From Cryptomeria japonica (lineage: Eukaryota > Streptophyta > Pinopsida > Cupressales > Cupressaceae): a DNA stretch of 64,000 nt. Shown here in pieces: positions 51,509-61,949 of the stretch. A model generated the notes under the pieces. The model was not told the origin of the DNA and did no database searches. It saw only the letters and a program-made list of their open reading frames with translations. Position 1 is the stretch's first letter. The number at the start of each line of letters is the position of its first letter. The position numbers were made by a program, and so were the translations under genes. The stretch covers positions 155,310,891-155,374,890 of the forward strand of contig NC_081407.1 in assembly GCF_030272615.1 (NCBI RefSeq). The letters run 5' to 3'.

Positions 51509-52699
51509 ATCTATCAAATTACTCATAGGGCAACAAGGAAAATTGTGGAGTTGATACCTGATTTAGTTATCATTAGAGACTTGGAGACTAGAGCTATTAT
51601 TGCTAGAGGGGTGGTGGACCATGCATCTCAGTTGTATTCCTTTGCATATTTTGTTCCTATTGATGAGGATGATTCTTCACATGACGATCACACTTATTGT
51701 GATGATTCAGATATCGAGGAGAACTTTGGGTACTTGAAATTGGGTATTCTCACACGTGAACCCATTATTTAGCCTTTAATTTCATCTCCTCCTATTGATA
51801 TCACATCAGCTATTGCACTTGGTGATGTAGATATTGCAACAATTTTGCCTTATTGTGATTCAGTGCAGCAGGATATTCCTTGTCTTCTAGCTTCATTTTC
51901 TTGCCCGATGAATACTTGACAGACATTGCAGGTTTTTTTGTGGAGTCCTACATTGCAAATTTGGGAGACATAATTTATGATATTCATATTCTCTTTGATG
52001 AAGATGACCCTTCTTTGATTTTGCGAGGAAACACTTTGACTTTCTTGTTCATTCTCTACATGATCATTCTTTTGAGGTTGACATGATTATGGATTCTTAT
52101 GTACAACATTTGGAGGAGGTTTCTTTATCTTTAGAGGAGACATGTGAGTCTTTGGATCACATTCTACATTAATCTCCACTAGATCTTAGAGTGCCTTTTT
52201 CAGTAGTGTGGATCAATACACCTGATTTCGAGGGGGTAGCTTTCAACATCGACATGGGGACACTTGAGCAGTTTTTAGAGACTCCATTCATCTTGAGTTT
52301 TTTCCTACGGATACACCTTTGGTTTTGTTTCTTCCTAAGGGGAGGAACATTGTTTGACGATCATAGAGAAATTTCTTCATTTAGTTTCAAGCTTCTATCA
52401 TTGGTGCATATTTTACATTGAGGGGGGACTATTTGGTCTATCTTCTTCTCTCTTATGGGGGGTACTTTTTCCTCACATGGGGTTTTGTCCTCATACTTCT
52501 TTGAGAGTTCTTTTGTATATTTTTCATCTCTCTTTTTGGGGGTAGTTTTTTCCCATTGGGTTTTCCTCTCTTTCTCCATTTGTGAGAGATTGCATTTCTT
52601 TTTGTGCATTTGCATTTTTACATGGGTACCTAACATGGCCTAGTAGTCGGGACCCATCTTGCATTGTTGACTTAAGTCTACATTCCCCTAAGTTGCACT
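51509..52699 (+). pseudogene. Ty1/copia protease remainder and linker; element lacks integrase and RT
   Basis: Resumes the copia protein after the insertion: IYQITHRATRKIVE joins LSI at 42547 once the duplicated CATCT is removed. Then come IRDLETRAIIARGVVDHASQ, an acidic DEDDSSHDDH segment and SDIEENFGYLKLGIL, an uncharacterised linker. The open frame ends at 51770, and collinear decayed linker sequence continues in shifting frames (for example near 51880-52420). No integrase or RT motif appears before the polypurine tract at 52700, so this copia element was a gag-protease derivative even before decay. Confidence 0.78.
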
Positions 52700-52709
52700 T
52701 AAGGGGGGG
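52700..52709 (+). promoter_or_regulatory. Polypurine tract of the copia element
   Basis: TAAGGGGGGG directly abuts the LTR start at 52710. Confidence 0.85.
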
Positions 52710-53146
52710 TGTTGGTGTAAATTATGTCTCATAATTATACTTAAGTTGACTTAGGGTAATGCATTTCATAGTAGTTTGGATATGAGACACTTAGGGAAGT
52801 GTGCACATAGGGATGTTGTATGTAGGAGAAGGACACCTTTTGTGGTCTTATCTTGTTGTTACATTCCACCTTCGGTGGGTGATCCACCTCTTGTGGAATA
52901 CTTTATTATTTCTTTTACCTACCCCTACCTACTCTTGTTTCTCATTGAGCCACATGTCATGATTGTGTGCTCAAATATCTATATGGTGTTGCCTTTATAA
53001 GCAGGATCTTCTACATTGTATGTAATTTTTAATGATCTAGTTGATTAGTATTTTGTATCTTGATTAGAATACAATTTATTCTTATCAAATATTTTGTTTC
53101 TCTTTTGTGTTATTCAATGTTCTCTTGATATTGGCTATTTTCAACA
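52710..53146 (+). repeat. 3' LTR of the Ty1/copia element (437 bp)
   Basis: Starts TGTTGGTGTAAA and ends TTTTCAACA (TGTTG...CAACA). A GCCTTTATAAGC TATA-like site lies near 52992. No matching 5' LTR exists in the window. Confidence 0.88.
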
Positions 53147-55202
53147 AATTCTTACATGTTGAAATAGGTAAATAATTAAGGTTATATATTTGTGAAATAT
53201 TATTAGCTATACAACTCTAGAGGTACCTTTAAAGTTTATGCAACTCAAACAGTCATAAAAGACAAACATTATATTGTTGTTACCTTATTATATTTTGAAA
53301 TAAGTTACTATAGTATAAAATTATTTTGATAAAATTTAGTACAAGTGATACGTTAAAAGTGTTAGATTATTATGAAGGTATTAGTAGGGATTTAAATTGA
53401 GACTCTAAATATGAGATGTAAATGTTGGCACCTTAAGAGTAATGGACTATGAGAGTAAAAAGATGATAGAGTGTGTTATAAGCTAGTTTACTTAAAATGT
53501 ATATGTGCCCTTATTAGCCCTTAACATGAACCCACTGCTATTTTTCCTATTGGAGTTGATAGTGAACCCTATGGCTACCAAAAATCACTTACAACCAAAA
53601 CATCTAACACATATAAAGAGAAAAAACCATGATTTAATTCTATGCAACCTTGAGATAGATATTGATCTAGAAATAATGATAGTAAGTTTGTATTGGTTGA
53701 TTGAATAGAAATAGATTCAATATGATGATTACAATATATATAATGAATGATTATAAAATAAAAATAGATAAAAACCTAGATAAAACCCTAGGTGAGGATT
53801 AAGTTAGATCATGACAAGTTTGCAAATCCTACTCTATCAGACAACATGACCTATAACTAGCTCAATATAAATATTAAAATAACCTCCTAAGTTTACCTTA
53901 AGTGTAATAAAATAAAAGGAAACTTAAGTAATCAATAATTGATTAATTAATTGTTAAGGTGATTACCTAATTACTCCAACACCTCCTTAAGATAAAATTA
54001 AGGAGAAGTTAAAAATCTAATGATGAATGCAATTATGGGTGCATGGGTGGGTCCCAACTACAAGGCCTAATGACGTATCCATGTACAAATAAATAAAATC
54101 TCTCATAACCAAAAAATAGGAGAAAACCACATGGGAAATAACTCCTCTCCAAAAAAGAGAAAAATAAATAAATGCATTAGTGAAAGAATGATAGGACGAT
54201 TTGATGTGACCCCCCAATGATTGCTTCTATAATATAAGTTTAATAGATGTTCCACCTATAGGAGAGAAAAAAATAAGGATATGGTAAGCAAGTGACTTGT
54301 GTGCCAATGATGGAAGCTTGAAGATAGAACACAATCCACTGCATGCAAACAAAATTCCTACCCTTAAATTGGAGAAGCCATTCCCATAAACTGAATGAAT
54401 ATGGAATCCAAATCCAAATGAAGTATGCCTCTATAAACTTCTCAAATATCCCCATGTTAGAATGAGATACTTACAATCCAAAAATTAGTAAAGATTGATG
54501 TAGAACAATCTCCAAAGAATGTGATAATGGCAGGCTAAAATTTATGATGTGGCTATTAGTAAAAAGGAGATGAATATCCTCAAAATAATTCTCCAATCTT
54601 TAATCAAGACTCTACAAACAAGGGTAATATAACTACAAGAATGACTCCCAACTAGCTATACATTATGAAAGATTATGAATTTTTCTTGCTACAATGAATC
54701 AATAGGAGTCATGGATGTGGCGATTCTAAGATGATGAGGAATAATATAAGATAGAGATTAGGTCTCAATATGAGGATAAAGAATTAGGAGACAAATCTAT
54801 GAACCATCATATCATGTAATAGCAATAATATACTCAAGTTTCTCTAAAGTATGATCATCAAAGGGTATTAATTTGTATGTGCTAGGGGAATGAGATAATC
54901 TATAGTAGGATACTCTAAGAATGGATAGATATGAGGATATCCCAAATTTGATTCTAAAGTGTGCAGCGACAATCAAGGTCTAATACAACACAAGTAGCAT
55001 TACGATTAATACTAGAATAAATCAACCCTAAAAATGATCATTGATAATAACCCAAGTTGATATAATCCCTAGTGTGGTTGGTTTAGGTACGAGTCCTTAT
55101 ACATAAGGCAAAAAATCAAGCCACCTAAGATTTGTTAAGATGAACTATTTTATAAAGAATTATAATTGTTCTTTCCCAAGATTACAATAAATGAAGTTGG
55201 AT
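53147..55202. other. About 2 kb with no recognisable gene
   Basis: AT-rich sequence with only short, unconserved ORFs. Neither terminal repeats nor protein motifs could be recognised. Confidence 0.55.
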
Positions 55203-55254
55203 ATGTGCACAAAGATGGTGGTCAGAAAAGTGGACACCACCCAAAAAAAACATG
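55203..55254 (+). repeat. Terminus of candidate transposon G, related to F termini
   Basis: ATGTGCACAAAGATGGTGG, then AAAAGTGGACACC and an A-rich run, match the inverted right end of F (GTGCACCAAGATGGTGTGCA then AAAAGTGGACACC) at roughly 80-85% over 55 bp. CGTATACATT, GCGTACGCCC, GCGCGTATGTG and ACATACGCAG words follow to 55420, like the CGTACG words inside F's right end. Confidence 0.68.
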
Positions 55255-55541
55255 GAAAAACAAGCAGCACGTATACATTTTTAAAATTTGAAATTCTCGC
55301 GTACGCCCTTAGGTTTGTTCTTCCTGAGCCTAGAGAAGATAGCGCGTATGTGCTACGCTAGGAAAATGAGCGCATATGCACTAATAATCCAAATATAACC
55401 ACATACGCAGTGCCTGGTAAAAAAAGTTTAAAAAAAAAAACTGGGTCTCATTTACCCGTGAATAGCGTGCTTTTTTACTTCATTTTTTTCCCATTTCCTC
55501 TCCTAAACCGTGAACAGGGTGCTATATTTTTCCTCCAAGCT

Positions 55542-58130
55542 ATGGATCAAGGTTAGTTTTTATTTATTTTTGTCTTTATTTCCCATTTGTTAAATTTGTT
55601 TTACATTTTGAATTTAATTTCATTAATTTTGATTAGGTTTTTTTATTTTTTGTTTCAAAAACCAGATTCTTCTAATCCAGAACAAGAACAACCAAATGCA
55701 CCTCCTGAAAACCCACAAGAACAACCCCCAATTTCTCCTTTTGACCATACACCCGAAACATAGGAGCAATTAATTAATCAGTTAGGACAAAATACGTCTA
55801 AAATCAATAAACTGATTGTTAAATTGAAAACTTCTGAACTTGAGCATCATCAACCCCTCACCACTAGCCTAGAAACATTATCTAGTGTTGCCATAGTTGT
55901 TTCCACACAAATTACCAAATGGGGAAGCTTTAGGGATAGGTGTCGTCAATTCTATGTTGATGGGCTATCATACGATGGAGTAAAAAACAAAAATATTACT
56001 AAACAACAAATATGTGCCCTTTTTGTTGATCCCAAAACTGGTCAGTCATTACCTCTTACTGCAAAGAGGTTTCTCATACATTGGTGTACCAATGTGCAAA
56101 TGAAGAATCTTTTTTGGCAAAGGTGGTGGATGGTCTTCGATGATCCACCTTATAATAATTATGAGGTGCCATTATATTTTTTGAGAAAAGTATATTGTGA
56201 GTTTGTGCTCAATGTGTGCCCAAAATATTTTGACCTGAGAGAGTTCCATGGTAGAGGTGGTGGCTCTGCCCAAGATAGACCTGGAGCCCGTAGGGGATTA
56301 CCCACGGAGAGTCACTGCCCCCTAGCACCCAAACCCAAGGTGCATCAGGCTATCCCATTAGAGCTGAAAGAGTCGATGGAGCTACAGACTCTTCAGGCAG
56401 CCACAACATTGACTGGTGCCATCATCCAGCATGAGACATCATGAGCACACCCTATTGTATTGGATGATGAGCCATTAGGTGGTGATAGAGAGCCCATCCA
56501 GCATATGTGTGTCAGTTGCTCGGGGATATGCTCGGGAATAGATGATCCAGCCAGTGCAGATGGATCCTCATCTCATCTATGCACGATTTGCGGGAGTAGA
56601 TGTCAAGTCCACACGGTTGAGGATTTTGTGTTGACAGATGAGTTGATGGACATGGTGTTTGCCCATGAGCCACTGACACAGGTGTGTTGATTTGAATTCA
56701 TAGCATTTTATTTATCAGTCACTTTAAATTTGTATACATAAATGAATTTTTATTTATACATCAATTTAAATTGAGACAAATAATATGCATTTCAGGATGC
56801 AGCAACAGTATCCCATACTCCTCCCCCAGTTACTATAGTTGCAACTTTGATGCTTGAGGTATAAATTTTGTAACATGTTAAAATAGAATAGTACACTTTG
56901 AATTCAAAAAATACAATATATACTAACTATCTTTAATGCTTGGTCCAATTTTTGGTTTGTAAGTGTTGACAGGGGATGAAATGTCTCAGATTGATGACAT
57001 CACGCTCTAAGCGGTCGATTTTGGCCTACAAGGCTATACGGTATCATATTTTGTACAACCCTTTTTATGTATTGTTTTGATGGAATATGCAAGTCATTTC
57101 ATTTTAGATTTTTAAAATTATGTTTAATTTATTATCTGTACTAATATCTCATGTTAATTTTGTTTTTTTAGGGTACCCCCTCCGCATCTAGGGCTCATCC
57201 TAAGAAAAAAGATTCCTTGAAGATGCCAAAACGTAGGAAGAAGGTAATTGAATACATTTTTAGTTGTACAATTGTTTGAAAATGTTGAAATCAAGTATTA
57301 GTTGGGGTTTGTAGATTGATTAGTGTTTTTTGTCTATTTTACATGTACATCGGCCATTGAGCTATGTGGATTTGTTGAATGCACCTGATTCGCCTATGGA
57401 TCAAGAGAGGGAAGAGGTATGTATCTCTACTATATTTTCTTGATTTCATGATTATATGCACGCGTACATGTGAACTTATGATATATTATAATCTTATAAT
57501 TTTTTCATACAGGAAATATCCATACCTATTTCATCAATGGCAAACCCTCCTCCTTGCACTGCAGAAGCATCTCAGGATCCAGTACACTTTTGTTTGATAT
57601 ATAAAATTAATTATTTTAAACCTTCAATACTTATCATTATATTAATTGTATTTAATCTTTGAACATTTTTTGTATAGGTAATAGTGACAGTTTCTACATC
57701 GATGGTGAGCCATCCTCAGTCCATTGGAGAAGCATCTCAGGCACAGGTACATCATTGTTCTCTATATTATAGCTTTTAAGTGTTTTTAATATATTTACGT
57801 TAGTACATTGTATTAATTGTACATTTAATCTACAATAGACCCCTTCACGGTACGGCCATAACGTGGATCCGTTTAAGTATGTCTTCAAAAAAACTCCTAA
57901 GAGTGACAAGGAGAGGAGAGCGAAGACATTAGCTCCTAGATCGACCAATGAGGTAATCTACATTTCAATTGCAAAGGAATTAAAGTTAAATGCATAGTTA
58001 TGTTGTTAATTCTGAACTATTTTCTACAAAAGAATTCTAACTTGGCTTTTGAATTGTGGTTTTGCAGCCATCTACAGAGCTGCGTACTGCATCAAAGAGG
58101 CTTGATTTTGATGATCCACCACAAGTTTAG
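55542..58130 (+). pseudogene. Multi-exon gene of unknown function in transposon G
   Basis: ATG 55542 opens a 10-nt exon (MDQ, split codon) with a GTTAGT donor. Exon 2 begins at 55666 after ACCAG and runs to 56681, with stops at 55761 (TAG) and 56442 (TGA) that look like decayed CAG and CGA. It encodes a Pro/Gln-rich start, a folded-looking central part (ITKWGSFRDRCRQFY, WQRWWMVFDDPPYNNYEVPL) and a Cys-rich segment (CVSC...CSG...CTICGSRC) that may bind zinc. Further plausible exons: 56796-56858; about 56973-57045 (with an internal TAA); 57172-57243, which ends in basic KMPKRRKK (possible nuclear signal); about 57345-57417; about 57514-57581; about 57679-57747; 57839-57952; and 58068-58130, ending TAG. 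No family recognised. Splice sites from 57839 on are convincing; others are tentative. Confidence 0.6.
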
Positions 58131-58659
58131 GATCATATAGTGTTAGGTTTGGTCATAGAATGACCAGTACATGTAGATATATTCTACATTTTTATTGTAT
58201 ATCGATTTGGACATGGCATATGCCACATTTTTGTAATACTTGTATTGACTTGGCAGACATGCCTTTTTCTATATATATATATATATAAATATCGATATTC
58301 GATCCAATAAATGTGTACTGAGTTCATTATTTTGTATTCGTTGTATTTTGTGGTTGTCCTTTTATAAATTTAAATGAATATTTGCATATGTAATCAACAA
58401 TATGAATATAAACAACAAAAATATATGATATAAAACATTGCAATCGTGGAATATGATTTGATAAAATTTCTAAAATGTTGAATTAACCCTACAAAAATAC
58501 TTGTATTCAGTTCATTATTGTGTATTCGTTGTATTTGGTGGCTTCCCTTTTATAAATTTAAATGAATATTTGTATATGTAATCAACAATATGAATATAAA
58601 CAACAAAAATCGATAATATGAATATAAACAACAATATGTGTTTGGTGTAAGAGCACCCT
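58131..58659. repeat. Gene 3' flank with a ~190-bp direct duplication
   Basis: A ~110-bp stretch beginning TTCATTATTTTGTATTCGTT at 58322 recurs with few changes from 58511, a ~189-bp spacing. A short (AT)n tract lies at 58272-58287. No gene. Confidence 0.75.
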
Positions 58660-61300
58660 CACGCTCGCAATGGTCAAATTTTGTTCATCCTGTGCATAAA
58701 CCGATGTCGCAAGTGCATCTGGGTGGGCAAGTTTACACTAGGCATGCCCCTATCATGCATCTTAAAGCGCCAGAACATCGAGAGTCATACCATACCTGTG
58801 CGATCTCTCAAGTGCCCTGAGTCCAAAAAATTGTCAAAATTTGACGGACTGTTTCTTCAAATCCAGGACACATATGGTCAATCCGTTTGAACTCGTGGGG
58901 TTGCATGAGGCTTCTCTACAATGGCTTGTCTCGGTTTTTGACTAGTCAAAGCTATTTTCAATTGGTAGCATTTTTTCGCCTGCTGCAAAAACCGTCAGTT
59001 GCATGTAATGCAAAGTTGCCAGATTGGCTAGAATTGATTTGGTTCATCGTGTGCACAAACCGACATCGTGAGCACGTCCGGTGGGCAAGTTTACACTAGG
59101 CATGCCCCTATCATGCATCCCAAAGCGTCAGAATGTCGAGAGTCATACCGTACCGGTGCAATCTCTCAAGTGCCCTGAGTCCAAAAAATTGTCAAAATTT
59201 GACGGGCTGTTTCTTCAAATATAGGACACATATGGTCGATCCATTTGAACCTGTGGGGTCACGTGAGGCTCCTCTACAATGGCCTGTCTCAGTTTTGATG
59301 AGTCAGAGCCATTTTTTATTGGTAGCATTTTTCGCTTGCTGCAAAAACCATCAATTGCATGCAATGCAAAGTTGCCAGATTGGCTAGAATTGATTCGGTT
59401 CATCGTGTGCACAAACCGATGTCACAAGTGTGTCTCAATGGGTAGTTTTACACTAGGTATACCCCTGTGGTGCATTCCAAAGCACCGAAATGTCGAGAGT
59501 CATACCGTACCAGTGCGATCTTTCAAGTGCCTTGAGTCCAAAAAATTGTCAAAATTTGACAGACTTTTTCTTCAAATTCAGGACACATATGGTCAATCCA
59601 TTTGAACTTGTTGGGTTGAGTGAGGCTCCTCTACAATGGCCTATCTCAATTTTTGACGAGTCGGAGCCATTTTCAATTAGTAGCATTTTTCGCTTGCTGC
59701 AAAAACTGTCAATTGCATGTAATGCAAAGTTGCCAGATTGGGTAGAATTGATTCGGTTCATCATGTACACAAACCGGCATCGCGAGTGTGTTTAGGTGGG
59801 TAGTTTTATGCTAGGCATGTCCCTTTCATGCATCCCAAAGTGCCGAAATGTCGAGAGTCATACCGTACCGATGCGATCTCTTAAGTGCCCTGAGTCCAAA
59901 AAAATGTCAAAATTTGACGGATCGTTTCTTCAAATCCAGGACACATATGGTCGATCTGTTTGAACTTGTGGGGTCATGTGAGGCTCCTCTACAATGGCTA
60001 TCTTAGTTTTTGATGAGTTGGAGCCATTTTCAATTGGTAGCATTTTTTCGCCTGCTGCAAAAACTGTCAGTTGCATGCAATGCAAAGTTGCCAGATTGGC
60101 TAGAATTGATTCGTTTCGTCATGTGCACAAAATGATGTTGCGAACGCATCTTGGTGGGCAATTTTACACTAGGCATGCCCCTATCGTGCATCCTAAAGTG
60201 TCAGAACGTCGAGAGTCATATCGTACTGGGGCAATCTCTCAAGTGTCATGAGTCCAAAAAATTGTCAAAATTTGACAGACTATTTCTTCAAATATAGGAC
60301 ACATATGGCCAATTTGTTTGAACCCATGGTGTCATGTGAGGATCCTCTACAATTTCCTCTCTCGGTTTTTGACGACTCAGAGCCATTTTCAATTGGTAGC
60401 ATTTTTTCGCCTGCTGCAAAAACCGTCAGTTGCATGCAATGCAAAGTTACTAGATTGGCTAGAATTGATTTGGTTCGTCGTGTGCACAAACCGGCATTGC
60501 AAGCGCATCTGAGTGGGAAATTTTACGCTAGGCATGCCCCTATCATGCATCCCAAAGCATCGGAACATCATGAGTCATACCGTACCGGTGCGATCTCTCA
60601 AGTGCCTTGAGTCCAAAAAATTGTCAAAATTTGACGGACTATTTCTTCAAATCCAAGACATATATGGTCAATCCGTTTGAACCCGTGGGGTCATGTGAGG
60701 ATCCTCTACAATGGCCTATCTTGGTTTTTGACATGTTGGAGCCATTTTCAATTGGTAGCATTTTTTCTCCTGCTACAAAAATCATCAGTTGCATGCAATG
60801 CAAAGTTGCCAGATTGGCTAGAATAGATTCGATTCATCTTGTGCACAAAATGACATCACGAGCACATTCAGGTGGGAATATTTATGCTAGGCATTCCCCT
60901 ATCGTGCATCCCAAAGCATCGAAATGTCGAGAGTCATACCGTACCAGGGCGATCTCTCAAGTGTCATGAGTCCAAAAAATTGTCAAAATTTGACGGACTG
61001 TTTCTTCCAATCCAAGACACATATGGTCAATCCATTTGAACCCATGGGGTCATGTGAGGCTCCTCTACAATGTTCTCTCTCTATTTTTGATGACTCGGAG
61101 CCATTTTTTATTGGTAGCATTTTTTCACCTACTGCAAAAGTCGTCAATTTCATGCATTGCAAAGTTGCAAGATTGTCTAGAATTGATTCGGTTCGTCATG
61201 TGCACAAACCGACGTCACGAGCACGTCTGGGTGGGAATTTTTACGATAGGCATTCCCCTATTGTGCATCCCAAAGCACCAAAACTTTGAGTGTCATACCC
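58660..61300. repeat. Tandem array of a ~358-bp unit, about 7.3 copies
   Basis: Marker words recur at constant spacing; for example GAGTCATACC near 58782, 59139, 59496, 59854, 60212, 60572 and 60931, and a GTGTCATACC variant near 61290. Each unit also has TTGTCAAAATTTGAC, a CATATGGTC word and a TGCAATGCAAAGTT segment. ORFs of 100-120 codons on both strands repeat with the array and are not genes by themselves. Copies differ by roughly 8-12% by eye. Confidence 0.93.
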
Positions 61301-61949
61301 TACCGACGCAATGTAGAAGTTGCTTGACAACTTTTTTGACAATTTTTTTGACAACAATGACATTTTTTGCTCAAATTGTATCTAGTCTCAAACTATTACC
61401 CCTATGACCCGATAATGACTCAAATAATTCTCCATGATTATACAAGAATCAAGAATGCTCATGATTGACTAGGGACACATCACATATACTCAAAAAATAG
61501 TCACAAAACATTGAAACACAAAATAGTCACAAAACATTGTCACATATTATTCAAATATTTGCCTCTAAATATGGTCAAATGAGCTCTTGGCTATTTGATT
61601 ATACAAAAAAATGTCTTACAAATCATCTCGTGGGATTTTATACAAAATTTGGCATTACAATATGTGTGATTCAACTCATCGTCGTTTTAATATACAAATC
61701 ATCTTATGGGCTTTTATACAAAATTTGGCATTACAATATGTGCGATTCAGCTCATCGCCATTTTAATATACAAAATTTGGCATGTACATATGTACAAATC
61801 GGCTCATTGCCATTTAAATATACAAAATTATGCCCCTAAACATGTAAAAATCAGCTCATGGGCATTTATATATACAAAAAATGAATATAGAATAATTTGT
61901 CGATGATTTATACAAAATTCTCAAAATCATTCTACTCTGAACCGTAGAA
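61301..61949. repeat. Gene-free stretch with a ~70-bp degenerate tandem repeat
   Basis: From about 61565 to 61885 an ATTTTATACAAAATTTGGCA... unit with CAGCTCATCGCCATTT-like words repeats about five times. It adjoins the 3' end of the transposase-like gene. Confidence 0.75.

Noticed and set aside
53505-54455. Short ORFs between the copia LTR and transposon G
   Set aside because: Short, AT-rich, no motif and no sign of coding bias.
58638-61407. Repeated ORFs of 60-123 codons on both strands
   Set aside because: They recur with the ~358-bp satellite period and carry no recognisable domain.
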